This document shows, one piece after another, positions 44,072-52,495 of a stretch of DNA of 64,000 nucleotides. Origin of the DNA: Streptomyces triculaminicus (GTDB lineage Bacteria > Actinomycetota > Actinomycetes > Streptomycetales > Streptomycetaceae); NCBI RefSeq assembly GCF_017349075.1, contig NZ_JAFMOF010000002.1, positions 806,001-870,000 on the forward strand, given 5' to 3'. Made by a program: the position numbers and the translations under genes. Within the stretch, counting starts at the first letter, position 1, and each line of letters opens with the position of its first letter. The notes below the pieces were generated by a model. The model was not told the origin of the DNA, did no database searches, and worked only from the letters and a program-made list of their open reading frames with translations.

Positions 44072-45010
44072 TTGGACATCCTGACCGAGGCGCTGAGCTC
44101 GATGCGGACCGGGCGACCCACGTCCGTACGCACCCACGGCCGTGCGCCCTGGGGCCTGCGCCTTCCCCCGGTCGCCGGAGCCGGCTTCCACGTGGTGCTC
44201 TCCGGCACCTGCTGGATCGTGCCCCTCGGCGACGCGCCCCACCTGAAGCCGATCGCCCTCGGCCCGGGTGACGTGGTCTTCCTGCGCGACGGCCGCGGGC
44301 ACATCCTCGCCGACCACCCCTCCACACCGGCCGAGGTGGAACGGCCCGAGCAGTTCCGGCCGGGATCACCCATCGGCACGGTCACGATCGGCGGCGACGG
44401 CCCCCGCACCAGCCTCCTGTGCGGCAACTACCACCTGGACCAGGGGCGCCCCCACCCCCTGGTGCGCCAGCTCCCCGAGATCGTCCACCTCCCCGCCGGC
44501 AACGGCCGCCACCCCGAACTGAGCGCCGCCGTCCAACTCCTCGGCGCCGAACTGGAGAACCCCCGCAGCGGCTCGCACGGCATCGTCCCCGCGCTGATCG
44601 ACGCGCTGCTCCTCTACATCCTGCGCGCCTGGCTCGAGGACCGGCCGCCGACGGCGGCCAAGGGCTGGGCCGACGCACTCGGCGACCCGGCGGTCGCCCC
44701 GGCCCTGGCAGCCGTCCACGAGGACCCGGCCGCCCAGTGGACCGTCGAGTCGCTGGCCGAGCGCGCGGGGCTGTCCCGTGCGGCCTTCTCCCGCCGCTTC
44801 ACCGCGCTCGTCGGCGAGCCGCCCATGGCCTATCTGACCCGCTGGCGCATGACGACCGCCGCCAAGTTGCTGCGCGAGTCCGACGCCCCGCTCACGACCG
44901 TCGCGGCCCGGACCGGCTACGGCTCCGAGTACGCCTTCGCCAAGGCCTTCAAGCGCGAGTACGGCCAGGCCCCCGGCGGCTACCGCCGCACGTCCGGCAC
45001 CGCCGCCTGA
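44072..45010 (+). CDS. AraC-family regulator with cupin ligand-binding domain
   Basis: A 312-residue regulator. Residues about 1-180 match the cupin_6 type ligand-binding domain (DILTEALSSMR start, HVVLSGTCWIVP, GDVVFLRDGRGHIL). Residues about 205-308 are the AraC DNA-binding domain with two HTHs (WTVESLAERAGLSRAAFSRR and LTTVAARTGYGSEYAFAKAF). The TTG at 44072 is the only in-frame start before the domain, with AGAGGGGGAA upstream. Such proteins usually control an adjacent oxidoreductase, as here. Confidence 0.87.
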   Translation: MDILTEALSSMRTGRPTSVRTHGRAPWGLRLPPVAGAGFHVVLSGTCWIVPLGDAPHLKPIALGPGDVVFLRDGRGHILADHPSTPAEVERPEQFRPGSPIGTVTIGGDGPRTSLLCGNYHLDQGRPHPLVRQLPEIVHLPAGNGRHPELSAAVQLLGAELENPRSGSHGIVPALIDALLLYILRAWLEDRPPTAAKGWADALGDPAVAPALAAVHEDPAAQWTVESLAERAGLSRAAFSRRFTALVGEPPMAYLTRWRMTTAAKLLRESDAPLTTVAARTGYGSEYAFAKAFKREYGQAPGGYRRTSGTAA

Positions 45011-45396
45011 GCCCGCCGCGCGCGTGCGGCCTTTTAGCCCACGGGGCAGGCTCCTGTCGAACCTGACGGATCGATATCAGCCGCCTCGATCGCCGGCCGC
45101 ACTGCGGCAGGGGTGGCGCGAAAACCCCTGATCCGGCGCGGTCGAAAGAGAGGAATTCGCGCCAAAGCGGTCCTTGTCTCCGCCCCCGGTCCGGCGGGGC
45201 GTCGCCGAATCCGGGGTGGGGGGTGCGTGCCCCCGTCCGTTCGGTGGCGTGAACACGTTGTTGCCGCCCGGGCAATGTCGACCAACATCATTAAGCGCTG
45301 CTTCACTTGCGCGGCGGGAGCTCCTTGTCGCCCGATCGGGCGACTGCGAGGGGCTCCCTCTTGACGCATGCGCCCAGAGGGAAGGGACCACCGCCG
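45011..45396. promoter_or_regulatory. Upstream region of encapsulin operon with 18-bp palindrome
   Basis: 386 bases without a gene. GTCGCCCGATCGGGCGAC at 45327-45344 is a perfect 18-base palindrome. It lies inside a larger imperfect dyad (GGGAGC at about 45316 and GCTCCC at about 45354), centred 61 bases before the encapsulin start. It could be an operator or an mRNA leader hairpin. The segment 45240-45310 is relatively AT-rich and may hold the promoter. Confidence 0.5.
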
Positions 45397-46824
45397 ATGG
45401 CGACCGCAGCGCACCGGCAGCAGCCGGAGCAGCCCGAACAGCAGGCGGCACGAGCCCAGCTCAGCCTGGGGATCGACGCCGCGCGGAACCTCGCGACCAC
45501 CACCAAGAGCGTGCCCCAGATGCAGGGCCTCAGCTCGCGGTGGCTGCTGCGCATGCTGCCCTGGGTGGAGGTGAAGGGCGGCACGTACCGGGTCAACCGG
45601 CGCCTGGCGTACGAGGTCGGCGACGGCCGCGTCACCTTCGTCCAGGACGGGGCCGCGGTCAGGGTCGTCCCGGCGGAGCTGGGCGAACTGCCGCTGCTGC
45701 GCGGGTTCCACGACGGCGAGGCGCTGCGGGCGCTGGCCGAACGCTGCGGGCAGTACGAGTACGCGCCCGGCGAGGTCATCGCCGAGCGGGGCCGGCCCGT
45801 CGACCATGTCTACCTGATCGTGCGCGGCAAGGTGGAGAAGGCCGGCACCGGAAAGTACGGCGAGGAGATCCGGCGCGGCGTGCTGGCCGACGGCGGATTC
45901 TTCGGCGCCGAGGCGGTGGCCGACGAGCCGGGCGCATGGGAGTTCACGGCGCGCGCCATGACGGCGTGCACCGTCCTGGCCCTGCCCCGGGCCGCGTACG
46001 AGGAGGTCGCGGGCCGCCACCAGCGGCTGCGCGCCCACGTCCGGCAGCGTCAGGCCGAGCAGGCGCGGCCGCGCAACAGGAAGGGCGAGGCGAACATCGA
46101 CCTCGCCGCCGGCCACACCGGCGAGCCGGTGCTGCCCGCCACCTTCGTCGACTACGAACTCGCCCCCCGGGAGTACGAACTGAGCGTCGCTCAGACCGTC
46201 CTGAGGGTGCACACCCGGGTCGCCGACCTCTACAACGACCCGATGGACCAGGTCGAGCAGCAGCTGCGGCTGACCATCGAGGCGCTGCGCGAGCGCCAGG
46301 AGTCCGAGCTGGTCAACAACCGCGAGTTCGGCCTGCTGCACAACGCCGACCACAGCCAGCGCATCTCCACCCACTCCGGGCCGCCCACCCCCGACGACAT
46401 GGACGAGCTGCTGAGCATGCGGCGGGGGACCAAGGCCTTCTTCGCCCACCCCCGGGCCATCTCCGCTCTCGCCCGCGAGTGCAACAAGCGGGGGCTCTCC
46501 TTCGACAGCGCCGACATGGGCGGCCACCCCGTCCCCGCCTGGCGCGGCGTGCCGATCCTGCCGTGCGGCAAGATCCCCGTCTCCGACGAGGGCACGTCCT
46601 CCATCCTCGCGATGCGTCTGGGCGAGGATGCGCAGGGAGTGGTCGGCCTGCGGCAGACAGGCATCCCCGACGAGTACGAACCGGGCCTGAACGTACGGTT
46701 CATGGGCATCAACGATCAAGCCCTGATCTCCTACCTGGTGAGCACGTACTATTCGGCAGCCGTTCTCGTCCCGGACGCGCTCGGTGTCCTGGAGAACGTC
46801 GAGGTCTTCCACACCCCGTCCTGA
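45397..46824 (+). CDS. Family 2B encapsulin shell protein with cyclic-nucleotide-binding domain
   Basis: A 475-residue HK97-fold shell protein of encapsulin family 2B. The N-terminal arm (to about 75) contains [22 protein letters not shown] and [17 protein letters not shown] cyclic-nucleotide-binding domain is inserted at about 95-215 ([50 protein letters not shown]). The shell fold resumes from about 245 ([28 protein letters not shown]) to the C-terminus. In Streptomyces this protein precedes 2-methylisoborneol synthase and packages it. The ATG at 45397 has GAAGGGA upstream. It is the first gene of a three-gene operon; the palindrome upstream may regulate it. Confidence 0.92.
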   Translation: MATAAHRQQPEQPEQQAARAQLSLGIDAARNLATTTKSVPQMQGLSSRWLLRMLPWVEVKGGTYRVNRRLAYEVGDGRVTFVQDGAAVRVVPAELGELPLLRGFHDGEALRALAERCGQYEYAPGEVIAERGRPVDHVYLIVRGKVEKAGTGKYGEEIRRGVLADGGFFGAEAVADEPGAWEFTARAMTACTVLALPRAAYEEVAGRHQRLRAHVRQRQAEQARPRNRKGEANIDLAAGHTGEPVLPATFVDYELAPREYELSVAQTVLRVHTRVADLYNDPMDQVEQQLRLTIEALRERQESELVNNREFGLLHNADHSQRISTHSGPPTPDDMDELLSMRRGTKAFFAHPRAISALARECNKRGLSFDSADMGGHPVPAWRGVPILPCGKIPVSDEGTSSILAMRLGEDAQGVVGLRQTGIPDEYEPGLNVRFMGINDQALISYLVSTYYSAAVLVPDALGVLENVEVFHTPS

Positions 46825-46858
46825 CGGGCACCACCCCCGGAACGGAGAGAAGTCACCT

Positions 46859-48094
46859 GTGTCATTGCTGTCCCGGATCACCGCGCCCACGGCCGGTCAC
46901 GACGTGGCGCGGCTCGTGGCCACGCTGCTCACCCACCATCCCGGCGTGCACCGTTCCGCGCCGAAGGACCTGCCCGGAACCGTCCTCGACCCGGTGGGCG
47001 CCCGCCTGCCCACCGGGCCGACGGGGCTGGGCACCGCCGCCGCCCGCGTCACGGCCCGGAAACCGGCCGGAGGCGGCATCTCCGCTGTTCCGGCCGTCGG
47101 CAGCGCCTCCGGTGACCCGGCCGAAAGCGGCACCTCCGGCGTCCCCGAGCTGTACTGCCCGCCCGCGCTCCGGGACGACCCGGCGCTCGGCCGGGAGGTC
47201 AACGACCGGCTGGCGGCATGGGCCGGCGAGGTCGGTCTCTACGCCGGCCGCCTCGACCGCGTCCAGGCGGCCGACTTCGGGCGCCTGATGATGCTGGCCC
47301 ACCCCGACACCGACGATCCGGACAGGCTGCTGGCGGCGGCCAAGTGCGCACTGGCGGAATGGGCCACGGACGATTACTACTGCGACGACGAGACCATGGG
47401 CTCCCGTCCCGAGCTCCTCGGCTCGCATCTCGGGCTCGCCTACCCGGTCGTCGACCCCGCGCACCTGCCGGCCCGTTACGTCGCCGCGTGGGAGCGGGAG
47501 GTGAGCGCCGACCCGGTCAGGGTCGCCCTGCGCTCGGGCCTCGAGCACCTGTCCCGCTACGCGGAGCCGTCCCAGATGGCCCGGCTGCGGCACGAGGTCG
47601 CCGTCCTCTTCGTCGGCTACGGCCAGGAGGGCTCCTGGCGCTCCCGTGGCCACATGCCCGGCGTCCACGAGTACCTGGCCCACCGTCAGATGAACAGCTT
47701 CCTGCCCTGCGTCGCCCTGACCGACGTGGTGGGCGGTTACGCGCTCACCGCCACCGAGTACGCCGACCCGCGCGTGCGCCGTGCCGTCACGATGGCCGCC
47801 ACCGCCGCCACGCTCGTCAACGACCTGTACTCGATGGCCAAGGAACACGACTCCTCGGGCGTGGAGTTCAACCTCCCCACCGTGATCGCCGAGGAGGAGC
47901 GGTGCTCGCCGCGCGAGGCGATCGAGCGCAGCGCGGAGATCCATGACGAGCTGGTGCGCGCCTTCGAGGCGGAGGCGGCGGCCCTCGTCCTCACCGGCTC
48001 GCTCCCACTCCGCCGGTTCCTCGCGGGGGTGTGGGCCTGGCTCGGCGGCAACCGCGAATGGCACGCCGGCAGCCCCCGCTACAACGGCGCGTAA
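46859..48094 (+). CDS. 2-methylisoborneol synthase (encapsulin cargo)
   Basis: A 411-residue terpene cyclase that converts 2-methyl-GPP to 2-methylisoborneol, the earthy odorant. The N-terminal 100 or so residues are disordered, Gly/Ala/Pro/Thr-rich, the likely loading tail for the 2B encapsulin. The cyclase fold follows. The metal site is DDYYCDDE (an Asp-rich motif of MIB synthases) near residue 170 and the second is NDLYSMAKEH (NSE triad) near 320. It starts at GTG 46859 after GGAGAG, 34 bases after the encapsulin stop; it is 64 bases before the methyltransferase gene. Confidence 0.93.
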   Translation: MSLLSRITAPTAGHDVARLVATLLTHHPGVHRSAPKDLPGTVLDPVGARLPTGPTGLGTAAARVTARKPAGGGISAVPAVGSASGDPAESGTSGVPELYCPPALRDDPALGREVNDRLAAWAGEVGLYAGRLDRVQAADFGRLMMLAHPDTDDPDRLLAAAKCALAEWATDDYYCDDETMGSRPELLGSHLGLAYPVVDPAHLPARYVAAWEREVSADPVRVALRSGLEHLSRYAEPSQMARLRHEVAVLFVGYGQEGSWRSRGHMPGVHEYLAHRQMNSFLPCVALTDVVGGYALTATEYADPRVRRAVTMAATAATLVNDLYSMAKEHDSSGVEFNLPTVIAEEERCSPREAIERSAEIHDELVRAFEAEAAALVLTGSLPLRRFLAGVWAWLGGNREWHAGSPRYNGA

Positions 48095-48158
48095 CACCGC
48101 CTCTCTCCCTCTTCTTCGTCACCGCACACCTCCCCACGCATGCAGTAAGGAGCATTCC

Positions 48159-49016
48159 ATGACGACCACGCCCGCCCCCGCCGGCGTCCTGCGCACCGCC
48201 TACCAGAAGTCGGTCGCGGAGTACTGGAACAACGAGAAGGACCCGGTCAACCTGCGTCTGGGCGACGTCGACGGCCTCTACCACCACCACTACGGGATCG
48301 GCGACTACGACCCCTCCGTCCTGGAGGGCCCCGAGGAGACCCGCGACGCCCGCATCATCGAGGAGCTGCACCGGCTGGAGTCGGCCCAGGCCGACGTCCT
48401 CCTCGACCACCTGGGCCCCGTCGCCCCCGACCAGCGCCTGCTGGACGCCGGCTGCGGCCGGGGCGGCACCAGCATCATGGCCAACGCCCGCTTCGGCTGC
48501 CAGGTCGACGGCGTGTCCATCTCCCAGTCCCAGGTCGACTTCGCCAACGGCCAGGCCGCCAAGCGCGGCGTGGACGACAAGGTCTGCTACCACTTCGCCA
48601 ACATGCTGGACACCGGCTTCCCCACCGGCGCCTTCCAGGGCATCTGGAACAACGAGTCCACCATGTACGTGGACCTGCACGAGCTCTTCTCCGAGCACGC
48701 CCGCCAGCTCGCCTACGGCGGCCGCTACGTCACCATCACCGGCTGCTACAACGACGTGACGGGCGGTCGTTCCAAGGCGGTCAGCCGCATCGACGAGCAC
48801 TACACCTGCAACATCCACCCGCGCAGCGCCTACTTCAAGGCCATGGCCGCCAACGGCCTCGTGCCCATCAACGTCGTCGACCTCACGGCGGCCACGATCC
48901 CCTACTGGGAGCTGCGCGCCCAGTCCTCCCTCGCCACCGGCGTCGAGGACCCCTTCCTGACCGCCTACCGCGAGGGCAGCTTCCACTACCTGCTCATCGC
49001 CGCCGACCGCGTCTGA
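48159..49016 (+). CDS. Geranyl diphosphate 2-C-methyltransferase
   Basis: A 285-residue SAM-dependent methyltransferase that makes 2-methyl-GPP from GPP, the substrate of the cyclase upstream. The SAM site is LLDAGCGRGGTSIMANARFG (about 92-111). WNNESTMYVDL and the C-terminal ATIPYWELRAQSSLATGVEDPF are typical of the family. The ATG at 48159 has TAAGGAG upstream. With the encapsulin and cyclase genes it forms the complete 2-methylisoborneol operon. A hairpin follows. Confidence 0.95.
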   Translation: MTTTPAPAGVLRTAYQKSVAEYWNNEKDPVNLRLGDVDGLYHHHYGIGDYDPSVLEGPEETRDARIIEELHRLESAQADVLLDHLGPVAPDQRLLDAGCGRGGTSIMANARFGCQVDGVSISQSQVDFANGQAAKRGVDDKVCYHFANMLDTGFPTGAFQGIWNNESTMYVDLHELFSEHARQLAYGGRYVTITGCYNDVTGGRSKAVSRIDEHYTCNIHPRSAYFKAMAANGLVPINVVDLTAATIPYWELRAQSSLATGVEDPFLTAYREGSFHYLLIAADRV

Positions 49017-49043
49017 CCCAGGGCCCACGGCCCATGCCCCACG

Positions 49044-49078
49044 CGGATCCGCGGCGTCCGGTGCTCGCCGCGGATCCG
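49044..49078. terminator. Terminator, MIB operon / zinc-finger gene
   Basis: A 13-bp perfect stem (49044-49056 with 49066-49078), 9-base loop, between convergent genes and ending at the base before the minus-strand stop codon. Confidence 0.75.
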
Positions 49079-49339
49079 TCAGACCATGGCCTGGTGGACG
49101 TAGCACCAGCGCCAGTCCTCGCCCGGTTCGAAGGACTGGGCGATGGGGTGGCCGGCTTCGTCGGCGTGGAGGCCGGCGTGCTTGTTCGGGGAGGAGTCGC
49201 AGCACCCCACGTGTCCGCAGGTCAGACACAGTCGCAGATGCACCCAGGGTGAGCCGATGCGCAGGCACTCCTCGCAGCCCTGGGGGGTGCGGGGGGTCAC
49301 GGGGCGTACGAGCTCGAGGTGCGGGTCGGGTCGCGTCAT
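49079..49339 (-). CDS. UBP-type zinc-finger protein
   Basis: An 86-residue protein that consists of one UBP-type zinc finger: GCEECLRIGSPWVHLRLCLTCGHVGCCDSSPNKHAGLHADEAGHP, with the Cys and His ligands in place, then SFEPGEDWRWCYVHQ. In eukaryotes the domain binds ubiquitin C-termini; the bacterial role is unknown. The ATG at 49339 follows GGAGAAGGA. Confidence 0.88.
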   Translation of the reverse strand: MTRPDPHLELVRPVTPRTPQGCEECLRIGSPWVHLRLCLTCGHVGCCDSSPNKHAGLHADEAGHPIAQSFEPGEDWRWCYVHQAMV

Positions 49340-49538
49340 GGCGGTTCCTTCTCCGAGGATCTCCAGCCTGACAGTGCGAGGTGCCCGCGGCAATCCGAGG
49401 ACGGTCCGAGGGCGGTCCGAGGGGCCGTGAGCCGTGTGCGGGTGCACCGCCAGGTGTTCTGTGGATGGATGGGGGCAGGGGCGGGGAGACCGGCCGGTGC
49501 CGGTCGCGTACGACCGCGATCCGGGAGGAAGGGTTCCC

Positions 49539-51281
49539 ATGCCGAAGGAGACGGTGGCCGAGCAGTTCGTCGGCATCCTGGCGCGCGCCGGGGTGCGCAG
49601 GCTCTACGGGGTCGTCGGGGACAGCCTCAACCCGGTCGTGGACGCCGTGCGCCGCAACGCCGGCATCGACTGGGTCCAGGTCCGCCACGAGGAGGCCGCC
49701 GCCTTCGCGGCGGGCGCGGAGGCCCAGCTGACCGGCAAGCTGGCCGCCTGCGCGGGCTCCTGCGGGCCGGGCAACCTGCACCTCATCAACGGCCTCTACG
49801 ACGCCCACCGCTCCATGGCCCCCGTGCTCGCCCTGGCCTCGCACATCCCCAGCGGCGAGATCGGCACCGGCTTCTTCCAGGAGACCCACCCCGACCAGCT
49901 CTTCCGCGAGTGCAGCCACTACTGCGAGCTCGTCTCCAGCCCCCGGCAGATGCCGCGGGTGCTGCGGACCGGCATCCAGAACGCCATCGGCCGCGGCGGC
50001 GTCAGCGTCATCGTGCTGCCCGGCGACGTCGCGGGCGAGCAGGCCACGACGCCCGCGAGCGAGCACGCGCTGGTCACCGCCCGCCCCTCGGTACGGCCCG
50101 GCGACGCGGAGATCGACGCGCTCGCCCGGATGGTCGACGAGGCGGGAAAGGTGACGCTGTTCTGCGGCAGCGGCACGGCGGGCGCCCACGAGGAGGTCAT
50201 GCGGTTCGCGGAGCGGGTGAAGGCCCCGGTCGGGCACGCGCTGCGCGGCAAGGAGTGGATCCAGTACGACAATCCGTACGACGTGGGCATGAGCGGCCTG
50301 CTCGGCTACGGGGCCGCCTACGAGGCCACCCACGCCTGCGACCTGCTGATCCTGCTGGGCACCGACTTCCCGTACAACGCCTTCCTGCCGGACGACGTGA
50401 AGATCGTCCAGGTGGACGTGCGGCCCGAGCACCTGGGCCGGCGGTCCGCGCTCGACCTCGCGGTGTGGGGCGACGTCCGCGAGACGCTGCGCTGCCTGAC
50501 GCCCCGGGTGCGGGTCAAGAGCAGCCGGAAGTTCCTCGACAAGATGCTCGCCAAGCACGCCGACGCCCTCGAGGGGGTCGTCAAGGCGTACACGCGGAAG
50601 GTGGAGAAGCGCACGCCGATCCACCCGGAGTACGTGGCCTCCGTCCTGGACGAGGAGGCCGCCGACGACGCGGTCTTCACCGTGGACACCGGGATGAACA
50701 ACGTGTGGGCCGCCCGCTACCTCACCCCCAACGGCCGACGCCGCGTCATCGGCTCCTTCACCCACGGCTCGATGGCGAACGCCCTTCCCCAGGCGATCGG
50801 GGCGCAGTTCCTCGACCCGGGCCGGCAGGTCGTCTCCATGTCCGGTGACGGCGGGTTCACCATGCTGATGGGCGACTTCCTGACGCTGGTCCAGTACGGC
50901 CTGCCGGTGAAGGTCGTGCTGTTCAACAACTCGTCGCTGGGCATGGTGGAGCTGGAGATGATGGTGGGCGGCCTGCCGTCGTACGGCACGTCCAACCACA
51001 ACCCCGACTTCGCGGCCATCGCCACCGCGGCCGGCGCGTACGGGGTACGGGTGGAGAAGCCGAAGCAGGTGCGGGGCGCCCTGCGGGACGCCTTCCGGCA
51101 CCGGGGACCGGCGCTGGTGGACATCGTGACCGACCCCAACGCCCTGTCGATCCCCCCGAAGATCACCGCGGACATGGTGAGCGGCTTCGCCCTCTCGGCG
51201 GGAAGGATGGTCCTGGAGGGCGGCGTGGGACGGATGGCCCAGATGGCGCGCTCCAACCTGCGCAACATCCCCCGCCCCTGA
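49539..51281 (+). CDS. Pyruvate oxidase/dehydrogenase-like ThDP enzyme (PoxB type)
   Basis: A 580-residue thiamine diphosphate enzyme. The N-terminal Pyr domain has the catalytic Glu in VQVRHEEAAAFAAGAEAQL (about 47-65); the middle domain binds FAD or nucleotide; the PP domain has GDGGFTMLMGDFLTLVQY...LFNNSSLG (about 435-470). The closest family I recall is PoxB (pyruvate to acetate, quinone-linked). The C-terminal 25 residues are basic and could bind the membrane. It starts at ATG 49539 after GGGAGGAAGGG. It is divergent from the zinc-finger gene. Confidence 0.88.
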   Translation: MPKETVAEQFVGILARAGVRRLYGVVGDSLNPVVDAVRRNAGIDWVQVRHEEAAAFAAGAEAQLTGKLAACAGSCGPGNLHLINGLYDAHRSMAPVLALASHIPSGEIGTGFFQETHPDQLFRECSHYCELVSSPRQMPRVLRTGIQNAIGRGGVSVIVLPGDVAGEQATTPASEHALVTARPSVRPGDAEIDALARMVDEAGKVTLFCGSGTAGAHEEVMRFAERVKAPVGHALRGKEWIQYDNPYDVGMSGLLGYGAAYEATHACDLLILLGTDFPYNAFLPDDVKIVQVDVRPEHLGRRSALDLAVWGDVRETLRCLTPRVRVKSSRKFLDKMLAKHADALEGVVKAYTRKVEKRTPIHPEYVASVLDEEAADDAVFTVDTGMNNVWAARYLTPNGRRRVIGSFTHGSMANALPQAIGAQFLDPGRQVVSMSGDGGFTMLMGDFLTLVQYGLPVKVVLFNNSSLGMVELEMMVGGLPSYGTSNHNPDFAAIATAAGAYGVRVEKPKQVRGALRDAFRHRGPALVDIVTDPNALSIPPKITADMVSGFALSAGRMVLEGGVGRMAQMARSNLRNIPRP

Positions 51282-51318
51282 GCTCTGGTGACCCCCCGGG
51301 TTTGGCACGGGAGCCCGG

Positions 51319-52458
51319 TCACGTGGGGCGTCGGCCGTGGCACAGGGCCGCCGCGCCCTCGCGGTGGATGGGGGCGCCGGTGCCGGTGAGGGGGCGTCCG
51401 GTGCCGCCGTGGCGTGCGGCGACGATCTCGCTCGCGATGGACAGGGCGGTCTCCTCGGGGGTACGGGCGCCCAGGTCGAGGCCGATGGGCGACCGCAGAC
51501 GCGCCAGTTCCGCCTCGGTCAGGCCCGCCGCGCGCAGGCGCCGCAGGCGCTCGTGGTGGGTGCGGTGCGAGCCCATCGCGCCCACGTAGGCGACGGGCAG
51601 CCGCAACGCCCGTTCCAGCAGCGGCACGTCGAACCTGGCGTCGTGGGTGAGCACGCACAGGACGGCGCGCTCGTCGAGGCGCTGGGAGTCGAGGTAGCGG
51701 TGGGGCCAGTCGACGACGACCTCGTCGGCCTGCGGGAAACGTTCCTTCGTGGCGAAGACGGCGCGGGCGTCGCACACCGTCACCCGGTGGCCGAGGAACG
51801 CGCCGACGCCCGCGAGCGCGGCGGCGAAGTCGACCGCACCGAAGACGATCATGCGGGGCGGCGGAACGGCGGTCTCGATCAGCAGCGTCCTCGCCGGCCC
51901 GTACCGCGAGCCGTCGTCGCCGACGCGGACCGTCGACGTGCCGCCGGAGGCGAGCATCGCGCGCGCCCGGACGGCGGCCGCGTCCTCCAGCAGCCCGTCG
52001 CCGCCGAGCGAGCCCGTCGGCGGGCCGTCGGGCCTGACCAGCAGGGCATGACCGGCGGGGCCGTCGAGGGCCCGGACGAGCGCCACCGCCTCGCCCCCGG
52101 CGGCGGCCGTCAGCGCGGCGGCGAGCGTGGTGGCGCCGGGCGCGCCCGCGCGGACCGGGGTGACGAGGACGTCGATCGCACCGCCGCAGGACAGGCCGAC
52201 CGCGAAGGGGTCGTCCTCGTCGTAGCCGAAGCGCTCGAGCACGCTCTCGCCGGTGGTCAGCGCCTGGCGGCACAGGTCGTACACCGCCGCCTCCACGCAT
52301 CCGCCGGAGACGGATCCGGCCGCCGTGCCGTCGGCGTCGACGGCGAGGGTGGCTCCGGGCCGCCGGGGGGTGCTGCCGTCGGCGGCCACCACGGTGGCGA
52401 CGGCGAAGTCGCGCCCTCGCGCGCACCACCGGCTCAGCTCGGGGGCGATGTCCAGCAC
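51319..52458 (-). CDS. XdhC/CoxI-family molybdoenzyme maturation protein
   Basis: A 379-residue XdhC-type protein (PaoD-like). The N-terminal XdhC_CoxI domain has FAVATVVAADGSTPRRPGATLAV and SVSGGCVEAAVYD; the C-terminal Rossmann domain has RMIVFGAVDFAAALAGVGAFLGHRVTVCD and AYVGAMGSHRTHHERLRRL. These proteins load sulfurated molybdenum cofactor on the enzyme. It is the last gene of the operon, 37 bases after the large subunit. Confidence 0.9.
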   Translation of the reverse strand: MLDIAPELSRWCARGRDFAVATVVAADGSTPRRPGATLAVDADGTAAGSVSGGCVEAAVYDLCRQALTTGESVLERFGYDEDDPFAVGLSCGGAIDVLVTPVRAGAPGATTLAAALTAAAGGEAVALVRALDGPAGHALLVRPDGPPTGSLGGDGLLEDAAAVRARAMLASGGTSTVRVGDDGSRYGPARTLLIETAVPPPRMIVFGAVDFAAALAGVGAFLGHRVTVCDARAVFATKERFPQADEVVVDWPHRYLDSQRLDERAVLCVLTHDARFDVPLLERALRLPVAYVGAMGSHRTHHERLRRLRAAGLTEAELARLRSPIGLDLGARTPEETALSIASEIVAARHGGTGRPLTGTGAPIHREGAAALCHGRRPT

Positions 52459-52495
52459 GGTTGACGCTCCTGGTGTCGACGCCTGCGGGCCGGGT

